Assembly: GCA_946185745.1 (NCBI GenBank)
Contig: CAMHKQ010000017.1
Span: 1-48,538, forward strand
Reading direction: 5' to 3'
Source of the DNA: an uncultured Bacteroidales bacterium
GTDB taxonomy: Bacteria; Bacteroidota; Bacteroidia; Bacteroidales; UBA932
Length of the DNA stretch: 48,538 nucleotides
Positions 20,119 through 28,792 of the stretch are shown here, piece by piece. Each line of letters opens with the position of its first letter. Position 1 is the first letter of the stretch. Position numbers and translations under genes: made by a program. The notes under the pieces were generated by a model, which was given only the letters and a program-made list of their open reading frames with translations, searched no databases and had not been told where the DNA came from.

Positions 20119-20781
20119 ATGAAGATCCAGATTGCTCCTTCCTTACTTTCCGCGGACTTCCTCGAGCTGGGCAGGGACTTGGCCATGCTCAACGAGAACG
20201 CCGACATCATTCACCTGGACATTATGGACGGCACTTTCGTGCCCAACATTTCGTTCGGCTTCTCTGTGGTGGAGGCGGTGGCGAAGGCTGCCCGTATCCC
20301 TACCGACGCCCATTTCATGGTAACCAATCCCGAGAAATGGGTGGAACGCTGCGCTGCGTGCGGGGTGAACATGATGAGTTTCCATCTGGAGGCCGCAGGC
20401 CGCAGGACAAGGGCCATACTCCGCGACATCCGCTCCCGCGGCATGAAGGCCGGGCTCGCAATCAATCCCGACGTTCCGGTGGAGAAACTGTTCCCGTACA
20501 TTGGCGATGCCGACTATTTCCTGATAATGTCCGTCTTCGCAGGCTTCGGTGGCCAGAAATTCATCTATGAAAGCCTCGACAGGGTCTGGGAGCTCAGGCA
20601 GAAGCTTTCGCGCAAAGGCGACGGCGCCCTTATCGAAGTGGACGGGGGAGTGAACGGGGGCAATGCGGCCGCGCTTGCAGAGGCCGGAGCCGACATCCTC
20701 GTGGCCGGGAGTTCGGTCTTCAGGTCGGAGGATCCGGCAAAGACTATTTCTGCGCTTCGAAACTGTCGATTGCCTCGCTGA
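20119..20781 (+). CDS. rpe: Ribulose-phosphate 3-epimerase
   Basis: 220 residues. The N-terminal APSLLSADF motif and HLDIMDGTFVPN metal-site motif are characteristic, with VDGGVN near the C-terminus for phosphate binding. It interconverts ribulose 5-phosphate and xylulose 5-phosphate in the pentose phosphate pathway. The last 38 nt overlap the 3' end of birA on the other strand (20744-20781), so the last twelve or so residues are constrained by both genes. Confidence 0.95.
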   Translation: MKIQIAPSLLSADFLELGRDLAMLNENADIIHLDIMDGTFVPNISFGFSVVEAVAKAARIPTDAHFMVTNPEKWVERCAACGVNMMSFHLEAAGRRTRAILRDIRSRGMKAGLAINPDVPVEKLFPYIGDADYFLIMSVFAGFGGQKFIYESLDRVWELRQKLSRKGDGALIEVDGGVNGGNAAALAEAGADILVAGSSVFRSEDPAKTISALRNCRLPR

Positions 20782-21412
20782 TACGGTCCTGGCCGGTCTT
20801 TTCCAGTACGAACATCCGCTTAGAGAATTCCAACTCGAGCCTTGCTCTGCCGTCGTCGCCCTCCAGCATGGGGGCACGGCGGCAGAATATTTCGTACAGC
20901 CTTTCCAGGGTGGCTTCGGGGCTGTATTTCCGGCCGGTGAGCAGCGTGAGCGAGGTCGGGTTGGGAAGGAGCGGATCGAACTGTTTCTGATTCAGGTTCA
21001 GTCCGATACCTATTATGCTGCCGGTCACGGATGTGCCGGAGAAGCTGTTTTCTATGAGCATGCCGCTTATCTTCCTGTCTTTCACCCAGACGTCGTTGGG
21101 CCATTTGATCCGCGGTTCCACCCCTTCCTCCAGAAGCAGGTCGCACACTGAGACGGTCGCCAGATGGGTGATGCGCACCGCTTCGGACGAGGGCAGCACG
21201 CCTTCGCGGAACTTCAAGACCAGGCTGAACGTTAGGTTCTCTCCGGCGGCGGACACCCAGCTGTGAGAACCCCGGCCGCGGCCGGCAGTCTGGTAAAAGG
21301 CGGCTATCACTGACATATTGTCAAGCGAGTCAAACGCCCTTCTGGCCTCGTTGTTGGTCGAATCGAGCACTTTATGCCACCGTATGAGCGAATCCCTGCC
21401 GATTGGTTCCAT
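20744..21412 (-). CDS. birA: Biotin-[acetyl-CoA-carboxylase] ligase, catalytic form
   Basis: 222 residues from the ATG at 21412; an alternative ATG seven codons upstream lies closer to the shared promoter region. Motifs: STNNEA, GRGRGSHSW (biotinyl-AMP loop) and WPNDVWV with KISGMLIE (catalytic lysine region). The N-terminal helix-turn-helix of E. coli BirA is missing, so this protein charges biotin proteins but should not repress transcription. It is divergent from ftsH and its 3' end overlaps rpe by 38 nt. Confidence 0.92.
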   Translation of the reverse strand: MEPIGRDSLIRWHKVLDSTNNEARRAFDSLDNMSVIAAFYQTAGRGRGSHSWVSAAGENLTFSLVLKFREGVLPSSEAVRITHLATVSVCDLLLEEGVEPRIKWPNDVWVKDRKISGMLIENSFSGTSVTGSIIGIGLNLNQKQFDPLLPNPTSLTLLTGRKYSPEATLERLYEIFCRRAPMLEGDDGRARLELEFSKRMFVLEKTGQDRISEAIDSFEAQK

Positions 21413-21441
21413 ATTTGTTGTTATTACTGCCAAATAATTCG

Positions 21442-21449
21442 TATATTTG
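21442..21449 (+). promoter_or_regulatory. ftsH: -7 promoter element for ftsH
   Basis: TATATTTG, exact TAnnTTTG match, 23 nt before the ftsH ATG at 21473. It also rules out the upstream in-frame ATG at 21374 as the start. Confidence 0.65.
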
Positions 21450-21472
21450 AATTCTCAGCAAAATTACAAATA

Positions 21473-23410
21473 ATGCCGAACGACAACAACAACGACAACG
21501 GAAAAAAGCGCCGCGTCATCAGTGTCAATCTCTCGTGGCTTTACATAGTACTGCTGGTGGCCATCGGCTGGATGCTCCTTGGCAACCGCAGCCCCCAGCC
21601 CCAGAAGATAGAATGGGCCCAGGTCAAGCAGATGATGCGGGACGGAGACATCTCCGAAATCCATTTCATCCGCAACGACTACAAGGGCAATATCACGGTA
21701 AGGCCCGACCGCCTTGGCAAATACGCCGATCTCTTCCCCCAGGGGCAGGTCCCCTCGAGGTCGCCCCATTTCACCTTCCTGGTCTCCGGCTCCTTCAATG
21801 CCGAGCAGGAATTCGAGGCCCTGAACGAAGGGCTTCCCGAAAACGGCCAGGTGAAGATAGTGATGGAGAACGACTCCAAGAACTGGATGCAGTGGATTGA
21901 CTGGCTCATCTTCCCGCTCCTGCTGGTGCTCATGTGGGTCTGGATGTTCCGCAGCATGAACCGCTCCATGGGCGGTGGCGGCTCCGGTCCGGGCGGCAAG
22001 GGCGGCATCTTCGGAGTCGGCAAGAGCACGGGCAAGCTGGTCGACAAAAACGAACAGAAAGTCACTTTCCGGGATGTCGCCGGCCTGTATGGCGCCAAGG
22101 AAGAAGTGATGGAAATAGTGGATTTCCTGAAGAATCCCAAGAAATACACTTCGCTGGGCGGTAAAATCCCCAAGGGCGCGCTTCTGGTAGGCCCTCCGGG
22201 CACCGGTAAGACCCTGCTTGCCAAGGCTGTGGCCGGCGAGGCCAACGTGCCCTTCTTCAGCATCAGCGGCTCCGACTTCGTGGAGATGTTCGTCGGCGTC
22301 GGCGCCAGCAGGGTGCGTGACCTCTTCGCCCAGGCAAAGGAGAAGGCCCCCTGCATCGTCTTCATCGACGAAATCGACGCCGTCGGCCGGGCCCGCGGCA
22401 AGAATGTCGGCTGGAGCAGCAACGACGAACGCGAAAACACTCTCAACCAGCTTCTTACCGAGATGGACGGTTTCGGCACGAACAGCGGCGTCATAGTGCT
22501 TGCCGCCACTAACCGCGCCGACATCCTCGACAAGGCCCTCATGCGCGCCGGACGCTTCGACCGCCAGATTCACGTGGATCTGCCCGAAATAGGCGAGCGA
22601 AAGGAAATCTTCCAGGTGCACATGCGCGGTCTTAAGATATCTCCCGACTTCGACCTCGATCTCATGGCGAAGCACACCCCGGGCTTCTCCGGCGCCGACA
22701 TCGCCAATCTGTGCAACGAGGCCGCGCTTTCCGCCGCAAGGCAGGGGAAGGACATAATCACCACGCAGGACTTCATGGACTCCGTAGACCGCATCATAGG
22801 CGGCATAGAGCGCAAGAGCGCCACCATCATGACCGATGCCGAAAAGCGGACCACCGCATTTCATGAGGCCGGTCATGCCGTGGTGGGATGGCTCCTCCCG
22901 AATGCCGATCCCGTGCTCAAGGTGAGCCTTATCCCGCGCGGACAGGCCCTGGGCCTCACGTGGAGCCTCCCGGCGGAGCGCAAGATACTCCCGAAGAGCT
23001 ATATGCTCGACGAGATGTGCACCCTCATGGGCGGCCGCGTCGCCGAAGAAATAATCAACGGCGAGCCCGCCTCCGGCGCTCTCAACGACCTGGAACGCCT
23101 CACCCAGATAGCCTACAGCATGGTGCAGTATTACGGCATGTCCGAGACGGTGGGCGAGCTTTCCTTCTACGATTCCACCGGCGCCCGCGGCTACGACTTC
23201 AGCAAGCCCTACAGCGAGAAGACCGCGGAACTGATGGACAAGGAAGTCAAGAAACTGGTGGACGAGGTCCATGCCAAGACAACCAGGATTCTCAGGGACA
23301 ACATGGACGGCTTCAACAGGGTGGCCGGTCTGCTCCTCGAGAAGGAGGTCATCTTCGCCGAAGACATCGAAGGCATCCTCGGCCCTAAAGTAAAGCCGTC
23401 AAATGTCTGA
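21473..23410 (+). CDS. ftsH: ATP-dependent zinc metalloprotease FtsH
   Basis: 645 residues. A basic, Asn/Asp-rich N-terminus precedes one membrane helix (about 17-37). A periplasmic domain and a second helix (about 140-165) follow, then a Gly-rich linker, an AAA+ domain with Walker A GPPGTGKT (240-247) and an M41 protease domain with HEAGH (464-468). It degrades misassembled membrane proteins and selected cytosolic regulators. It overlaps cdsA by 8 nt. In E. coli FtsH tunes LPS versus phospholipid synthesis, so its coupling here to two phospholipid genes is noteworthy, although the link is inferred. Confidence 0.96.
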   Translation: MPNDNNNDNGKKRRVISVNLSWLYIVLLVAIGWMLLGNRSPQPQKIEWAQVKQMMRDGDISEIHFIRNDYKGNITVRPDRLGKYADLFPQGQVPSRSPHFTFLVSGSFNAEQEFEALNEGLPENGQVKIVMENDSKNWMQWIDWLIFPLLLVLMWVWMFRSMNRSMGGGGSGPGGKGGIFGVGKSTGKLVDKNEQKVTFRDVAGLYGAKEEVMEIVDFLKNPKKYTSLGGKIPKGALLVGPPGTGKTLLAKAVAGEANVPFFSISGSDFVEMFVGVGASRVRDLFAQAKEKAPCIVFIDEIDAVGRARGKNVGWSSNDERENTLNQLLTEMDGFGTNSGVIVLAATNRADILDKALMRAGRFDRQIHVDLPEIGERKEIFQVHMRGLKISPDFDLDLMAKHTPGFSGADIANLCNEAALSAARQGKDIITTQDFMDSVDRIIGGIERKSATIMTDAEKRTTAFHEAGHAVVGWLLPNADPVLKVSLIPRGQALGLTWSLPAERKILPKSYMLDEMCTLMGGRVAEEIINGEPASGALNDLERLTQIAYSMVQYYGMSETVGELSFYDSTGARGYDFSKPYSEKTAELMDKEVKKLVDEVHAKTTRILRDNMDGFNRVAGLLLEKEVIFAEDIEGILGPKVKPSNV

Positions 23411-24227
23411 TCTTACACTCAGAACGCTCTCGGGAGCAGGTTTCGTGGCAATCATGCTATGCGGCCTGCTCATCAGCCCGTACCTGTTCGCGGCCCTGGT
23501 CATCTTCATCATGACCACCATGATGATTGAGTTTTACCGCATGGCGATGGGCTCCAGGCACCCGGTATCGCGCTGGCTGGCGATATCCACCGGAATCGCC
23601 GAGTTCTGCCTGCTCTTCTCCTTCTGCCTGTGGCACATCGACATCAAGTTCACGGCCCTGCCGCTTACGATGCTTATGGCCGTGATGATAAGCGCCATCT
23701 TCTCCGCCGACAAAGACCATATGTCGGACTATGCGTACATCCTTGCCGGGCTTGTATATATCGCGCTTCCCATGTCGCTGTCGAACCTGGTCGCGTTCAG
23801 GGGAGGAGAGTTCAACGCCCTTCTGCTTCTCAGTTTCTTCATCCTCATCTGGTTCTCCGACATAGGCGCATACGTCATCGGCAGGGCTTTCGGCGACGGA
23901 AAGAAGAAACTTGCCCCCGATATTTCCCCGAAGAAGACCTGGGTGGGCTTCTGGGGCGGCATGGCTTTCTGCATAGCCGCGGCGATAGTCCTGGAACTCA
24001 CCGGGATATTCCCGTACCCGTGGTACCACTGCATCCTGCTCGCCGTAATCATGAACCTCGGCGGCGTCTGCGGCGACCTCTTCGAGAGCCTCTGGAAGAG
24101 GCAGTTCGGAGTCAAGGATTCCGGTCATATAATTCCCGGCCACGGCGGCATGCTCGACCGTTTCGACAGCACTCTGATTGCCGTTCCCCTTGGCGCCATT
24201 TATCTTTCAATCAGCGGATTACTATGA
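23403..24227 (+). CDS. cdsA: Phosphatidate cytidylyltransferase
   Basis: 274 residues with about eight hydrophobic helices. The C-terminal family signature is clear: KRQFGVKDSGHIIPGHGG followed by LDRFDST. It makes CDP-diacylglycerol from phosphatidate and CTP, the branch point for phosphatidylserine/phosphatidylethanolamine and anionic lipids. The start overlaps the ftsH stop by 8 nt and its stop overlaps the psd start (ATGA), so translation of the three genes is probably coupled. Confidence 0.94.
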   Translation: MSDLTLRTLSGAGFVAIMLCGLLISPYLFAALVIFIMTTMMIEFYRMAMGSRHPVSRWLAISTGIAEFCLLFSFCLWHIDIKFTALPLTMLMAVMISAIFSADKDHMSDYAYILAGLVYIALPMSLSNLVAFRGGEFNALLLLSFFILIWFSDIGAYVIGRAFGDGKKKLAPDISPKKTWVGFWGGMAFCIAAAIVLELTGIFPYPWYHCILLAVIMNLGGVCGDLFESLWKRQFGVKDSGHIIPGHGGMLDRFDSTLIAVPLGAIYLSISGLL

Positions 24228-24880
24228 AAATAGACAAGAACTCATACGGTCTGGTCCTGTTCCTTTTCTTCTTTAACGCGCTCGTGATCTGGGTTGGGTT
24301 CCGCTTCGTTCAGGTACGCTGGGTCAGCTGGGTCATAGCCGTCGTGTTCTGGCTGCTGAGCATTTTCCAGCTTGCGTTTTTCAGGGTGCCCTCGCGCGAG
24401 AAGGCAGGCAGCGGCAAAACCGTGAGTTCCGCCGCCGACGGAAAGGTTTCCATAGTCGATACCTGTTTCGAGAATGAGGTTCTTGGGAGGGAATGCCGGC
24501 GCGTCTGCGTGTATATGGACTTCTTCGATGTCCACGCCAATTTCTGGCCGCTTTCAGGCAAGGTCGCCTATTACAAATATCACCCCGGAAAGCATTTGCT
24601 GGCTTTCAGGCCCAAGGCGTCCGAGGACAACGAGCACACCACCACGGTGATCCGCAACCAGGATGGCCAGGAGGTGCTTTTCCGCCAGATTGCGGGCACC
24701 TTCGCACGCCGTATAGTATGCTATTCCGAAGAGGGGAGCGAAGTCTGTGCCGGGGATCAGTGCGGCATCATCAAGTTCGGCTCCAGGCTCGACATCTACC
24801 TCCCGCTGGACGCGGACGTTAAGGTTAAGGTGGGGGACACGGTGCGCGCCATTGAAAGCGTCATCGCGAATCTGCCGTAA
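24224..24880 (+). CDS. psd: Phosphatidylserine decarboxylase-related protein
   Basis: 218 residues. Two N-terminal membrane helices (about 8-52) precede the soluble catalytic part, with DVHANFWP (about 102-109) and the self-cleavage Gly-Ser at 186-187 (IKFGSRLDIYLP); Ser187 would become the pyruvoyl cofactor. It belongs to the short form of the family. It converts phosphatidylserine to phosphatidylethanolamine, downstream of CdsA in the same operon. The last 20 nt overlap ispG on the opposite strand and the terminator lies inside ispG (24918-24947). Confidence 0.92.
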   Translation: MKIDKNSYGLVLFLFFFNALVIWVGFRFVQVRWVSWVIAVVFWLLSIFQLAFFRVPSREKAGSGKTVSSAADGKVSIVDTCFENEVLGRECRRVCVYMDFFDVHANFWPLSGKVAYYKYHPGKHLLAFRPKASEDNEHTTTVIRNQDGQEVLFRQIAGTFARRIVCYSEEGSEVCAGDQCGIIKFGSRLDIYLPLDADVKVKVGDTVRAIESVIANLP

Positions 24881-26180
24881 TCAGTTCCAGCAGTTTCTGC
24901 GGAGCCTCGCCTTCCGGAACGTGCCTCATCACCGGCACGTTTTTTTTGTAGATGGAGACCTTGCCGCCGCCTTCGCCGACGTATCCCCAGTCCGCATCGG
25001 CCATCTCTCCCGGGCCGTTCACGATGCAGCCCATGACGGCGATTACAAGCCCTTTGAGACCGGCGGTGCGGGCCTTCACCTCTTCGAAGGCCTTCTGCAG
25101 GTCGTACATGGTGCGGCCGCAGCCGGGGCAGGCGATGTATTCGGGCTTGTAGAAACGTCTGCGGGCCCCCTGGAGTATCTCGTCGGAAAGGTAGCCGGCC
25201 AGTTCGGGGGATATCTCTTCGCCCCCGCATTTTCCGGTAATGGCCAGTTCGTCGATTTCCCTGCCCATCAGGGCCGGGCCCCAGTCGCAGGCTGTGTCCA
25301 TGACAAGGCGCTCACGTGAAGGCGCGTCGTACACTGCGGTGACCGTCCTCTCCACGGTTGAAGAAGATGCAAGGGAAGACTCCAGGCCTCCGCCGTAGCG
25401 ATCAGCAAGGTATGCGGCGACCGGCAGCTCGGCTTCGGGGTCTTCGGTGAGCGAAACCCTGACGGTATTGCCTATGCCCTGCGAGAGGAGCGAGGCGCAG
25501 CCGATGCATGACTTGATCCGGCCGGAATCTCCGTTTCCGGCTTCGGTGACGCCCACGTGGAGGGGGAACACCACGCCCCTCTCTTCCATCATCTGCTCGA
25601 GCAGGCGGTAGGCTTCCACCATTACCACGGTGTTGCTGCTCTTGAGCGACACCACGACATTGAGGAAATCCTTTTCAAGGCACATCTCCAGCCATTCCAT
25701 GGCCGCCTTTGCCATGCCGAGCGGAGTGTTGCCGTAAAGGCCGGTGATGTAGCTTCCGAGCGAGCCGTGGTTTACGCCGACACGTACGGCGGTGCCGTGC
25801 TCGCGGCAGACATCCAGGAAGCGCGCAAACTGAGCGCAGGCCTCTGCATGGTCGGGATGGAAATTGCCGGGATTGATGCGCACCTTCTCCGCTACGGCGG
25901 CCATTGCTATGGCCGTCTGAGAGGAGAAATGGATGTCCGCAACCAACGGAGTATCAATGCCTTGCGAGCGCAGCGCAGCCTTTATGCGGCTGAAACTCTC
26001 CACGTCCTGCATGCCGGGGACAGTGATGCGGATGAGCTGCGCGCCTGCGGCCGCGAGCCGCACACACTGCCGCACCGTTGCGTCCACGTCGGACGTGTGG
26101 GTGTTGCACATGGTCTGAACGACTATGGGATGCCCAGGGCCGATCAGGACCTTACCTGCCTTTGCCGTTATTCTTTTCAT
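24861..26180 (-). CDS. ispG: 4-hydroxy-3-methylbut-2-en-1-yl diphosphate synthase (IspG/GcpE)
   Basis: 439 residues from the ATG at 26180; the open frame further upstream belongs to the neighbouring gene. The N-terminal TIM barrel (PIVVQTMCNT, LIRITVPG) and C-terminal [4Fe-4S] region are present, with cluster cysteines in CIGCASLL, CPGCGRT and the MGCIVNGPGE motif. It makes HMBPP in the MEP isoprenoid pathway. The length is nearer the E. coli form than the larger form with an inserted domain. It is the last gene of the long reverse-strand operon and overlaps the preceding barrel gene by 29 nt; its 3' end overlaps psd. Confidence 0.93.
   Translation of the reverse strand: MKRITAKAGKVLIGPGHPIVVQTMCNTHTSDVDATVRQCVRLAAAGAQLIRITVPGMQDVESFSRIKAALRSQGIDTPLVADIHFSSQTAIAMAAVAEKVRINPGNFHPDHAEACAQFARFLDVCREHGTAVRVGVNHGSLGSYITGLYGNTPLGMAKAAMEWLEMCLEKDFLNVVVSLKSSNTVVMVEAYRLLEQMMEERGVVFPLHVGVTEAGNGDSGRIKSCIGCASLLSQGIGNTVRVSLTEDPEAELPVAAYLADRYGGGLESSLASSSTVERTVTAVYDAPSRERLVMDTACDWGPALMGREIDELAITGKCGGEEISPELAGYLSDEILQGARRRFYKPEYIACPGCGRTMYDLQKAFEEVKARTAGLKGLVIAVMGCIVNGPGEMADADWGYVGEGGGKVSIYKKNVPVMRHVPEGEAPQKLLELITADSR
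24918..24947 (+). terminator. Intrinsic terminator of the ftsH-cdsA-psd operon, inside ispG
   Basis: Arms AACGTGCC (24918-24925) and GGCACGTT (24934-24941), 8-nt loop, and a run of eight T (24940-24947). It begins 38 nt after the psd stop. The same bases encode the C-terminal region of ispG on the other strand, where the T-run reads as lysine codons. It is the most canonical intrinsic terminator in the window. Confidence 0.85.
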
Positions 26181-27000
26181 GTCCGTAAACGATTTCGTAT
26201 GCTTCGTTTTTGAGGTCCCTGCTCGTCTTGCCGCTGCGTTTCCCGAGTTGCAGATGAACTCCCACGGTCGCATTAAGGTCGAGGGGATACGCGAAACGGT
26301 AATAATACTTGCCGAAATCGCCCGGGTTGGAGTTCGGGGCGTAGATGCTGCCCCACGACCAGGCGTGACCGCCCACATTGAAATGCAGTTCAACCGGGTC
26401 GAATACCAGGGCGAAACCCACTCCGGCATACACTCCGTAATCCCAGCGGCGGTCGTAGTCGGTGAAACTGTTTACCAGTTCCTCGGACACGTAATCGCCG
26501 GTACGGGTGATGCTGAGCCTGTAGGCGAGATACGGCCCCGCGTTTATCATGAACTTGAAATGCTCTCCGTCCACATGGCCGTGGAGCAGGAACGGGAGCT
26601 CGACTATGTCGTATTTCGCCTCCGTGGCGCCTTCTATCCTGTGCATATAGTGGGTTTCCGGATTCTCAACGAACTTGTAACCCTCATGCCCGTATGCGAG
26701 GCCAATCTGGAACCCGAAATAGGGGAGAAACCCGAACATTTTCATGTACTTGGTGTAGGTCACGGACATGTAATACGGATTGTAGAGCCAGGCCTGTTTC
26801 ACGTTCGGATTGAAAAGCATCCTGGAAACGGTGGGCCCGAAGTTCACGCCTATGAGCGAATAGTCGTTTATGAGGGGCTTTTCGGGCAGCGCGAGTTCCA
26901 CGGTGTCGGCGGTAAAACCCTCGAAGGCGGTCTCTTCCTGGGCTGAGAGCGCAACTCCGCACAGGATGGCGAACAATATGGAGATCAGGCGCTTACTCAT
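26152..27000 (-). CDS. Outer-membrane beta-barrel protein (PorT/OMP_b-brl-like)
   Basis: 282 residues from the ATG at 27000. A signal peptide (ending VALSAQ, about residue 20) is followed by alternating hydrophobic/polar strands rich in Tyr, Phe and Gly, the pattern of an 8-10 strand barrel. After the last strand (VGVHLQLGKR) there is a basic tail that may be periplasmic. Function unknown. It overlaps the upstream Ig-like gene by 8 nt and ispG by 29 nt, so the three are likely translated together. Confidence 0.75.
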   Translation of the reverse strand: MSKRLISILFAILCGVALSAQEETAFEGFTADTVELALPEKPLINDYSLIGVNFGPTVSRMLFNPNVKQAWLYNPYYMSVTYTKYMKMFGFLPYFGFQIGLAYGHEGYKFVENPETHYMHRIEGATEAKYDIVELPFLLHGHVDGEHFKFMINAGPYLAYRLSITRTGDYVSEELVNSFTDYDRRWDYGVYAGVGFALVFDPVELHFNVGGHAWSWGSIYAPNSNPGDFGKYYYRFAYPLDLNATVGVHLQLGKRSGKTSRDLKNEAYEIVYGHEKNNGKGR

Positions 27001-28792
27001 TTCCAAACATGGCTTTTATGTCGATTTGCTGCTCCAGTTCCGTGGACTTGGGCATGTTCAGGAACTTGTCTCCCGAGAACAGGACGAACTTCACGAGTTC
27101 CGGCTGACGGTGCTCCAGCAGGTTGCCGGTGTCGACGACGGAGTTTTCGTTGATGTCCGAAGTGATTCTCAGGCAGTATCGGCCCTCCTTTAGATAGGGG
27201 AAGACCAGGGTGCGGTCGGAGTTGATGACGAAACTGCGTATCGTGCCGCTCATCTTTTCGTCCAGAAGATCCACGATGTACTTGCCGTCCACCCCGGTGA
27301 AGACGGCGCTGAGCGTGCTCAAGGTTTCGTCGGTGGGCAGGGAAACCTTTACCTCGGTACTGTCCGAATAGAAGCCGTCGATGTCCCTGAAAGCGCCCTG
27401 GGGAACTTTCAGGAAGTACTCGTAACCCTTCTGCAGCTCTTCATTGGGCATGATGGTATAGCGCCTCAGGTTGGTGCTGTCCCTCGTCACGGTGAATGTC
27501 CCGAATGCTTCCTTCTGCTTGGGATTCAGGTTGCGGAAGACCAGGGAGTCGAAGTTTTCGTAGATGATGGGAGATTTGAACTCGAGTTCGAAACCGTACT
27601 GCTCGATGCGGTCGCCCGAGGCGGTCAGCTTGAATACGCAGACGGTATCTTCGTGTTCGAGGTTGCGCCTGTTCCTTCTGGAGTACTTCTTCTTGAGATC
27701 GGGCTCGAGAGGAAGCTTCAGATGCTCCAGCTTCGGGGTGAGGATGCCCAGGGAGTCGGTCCTCCGGTAATTCATGAACAGGTGCAGGGTGTCGGGGAAG
27801 TCCTCCCTGGAGTTCAGCCACAGTTCCAGACTGTCCTGGGTGGTGTTGAACTGGGAGATGACCTCCTCGGCCCTGAAGCCGCCGAACCAGAGGGAGTCGA
27901 TCCACGCATAGGGGGCATGGAAGCTCACATAGGCCGAACGCAGGCCGGTGCGCGCCTTGTTCTTGATGTACTGCTGCGTTGGTTTCTCGCGGAAGAGGAG
28001 CAGTGTGTGCGCCACCCGGCGGGCCTCGCAGCCAAGGGTGTCGGTCATGTCATACTTGAGCAGTTCGGGAATGGTGTCGCCCACCGCCCAGACGGGTTGC
28101 ATCAGGCTGTCGCTGAAGGCGATGAGGTCTTCTTCGGGATCGTAGATGTTGTTGGAGGAGGCGTCCTGTACGGCATACAGCCTGTAGGCGGTGTCCCGGA
28201 GGTAGGGGAGCACGAAGTAGCCCCACTTGTCGGTCCTGGCGGCCACGTCGGGACGCCGCAGGAAAATCGCGGAATCGGCATGGTCACTGTACAGCATCAC
28301 CGTGGCGCCTTCCACCGGTGCCAGGGTGTTGCAGTCCAGCACGACGCCAGTGGTGAACAGGGTATCGATGGTGTCGCCCGTGGAGAACACGAAGGTGAAT
28401 CCGGGGAACTTGTTGTTCTCGTTGTTGTCCGATACGGCGTCGTTAAGGTCCAGGGTGTAGGTGGTGTTGGGCGAGAGCGGCTCCTCGAACTCGACAATGA
28501 GGCTTTTGCCCTTAATGCGGCTTTTCGGCCGCTTGGCCTGCGGCGGGGAGAGGAAGATGCTCTGGGCCTTGTCAGTCTTGACGTATTCGTTGAAGGTGAA
28601 GACTATCTTCCCCTTCTCGAGAGGGAAGTTCAGCACCCCGGGAAGGGGCTCGATGTTGACTATGAGGGGAGGTATGCTGTCCTTCTTGCCGCCGGTGGGC
28701 GCCTGGGTGGTGTTCGCGCAGGAGTGCGAGAACATCAAGGGAATCAGCACCAGGGCGCTGGCAATCAGTGGGAGGAAACTGTTCTTTTTCAT
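26993..28792 (-). CDS. Lipoprotein-like protein with N-terminal bacterial Ig-like domain (Big_5/SbsA type)
   Basis: 599 residues. The signal peptide runs to Cys25 in the context SHSC, a relaxed lipobox. An Ig-like domain follows (about 40-140, with the IVFTFNEYV and LSPNTTYTLDL motifs), then a carboxypeptidase-regulatory-like segment (about 150-225) and long beta-rich stretches. Such proteins occur widely in Bacteroidota; I know of no firm function. The start overlaps the rel stop by ATGA, giving tight translational coupling to the stringent-response gene. Confidence 0.78.
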   Translation of the reverse strand: MKKNSFLPLIASALVLIPLMFSHSCANTTQAPTGGKKDSIPPLIVNIEPLPGVLNFPLEKGKIVFTFNEYVKTDKAQSIFLSPPQAKRPKSRIKGKSLIVEFEEPLSPNTTYTLDLNDAVSDNNENNKFPGFTFVFSTGDTIDTLFTTGVVLDCNTLAPVEGATVMLYSDHADSAIFLRRPDVAARTDKWGYFVLPYLRDTAYRLYAVQDASSNNIYDPEEDLIAFSDSLMQPVWAVGDTIPELLKYDMTDTLGCEARRVAHTLLLFREKPTQQYIKNKARTGLRSAYVSFHAPYAWIDSLWFGGFRAEEVISQFNTTQDSLELWLNSREDFPDTLHLFMNYRRTDSLGILTPKLEHLKLPLEPDLKKKYSRRNRRNLEHEDTVCVFKLTASGDRIEQYGFELEFKSPIIYENFDSLVFRNLNPKQKEAFGTFTVTRDSTNLRRYTIMPNEELQKGYEYFLKVPQGAFRDIDGFYSDSTEVKVSLPTDETLSTLSAVFTGVDGKYIVDLLDEKMSGTIRSFVINSDRTLVFPYLKEGRYCLRITSDINENSVVDTGNLLEHRQPELVKFVLFSGDKFLNMPKSTELEQQIDIKAMFGNE

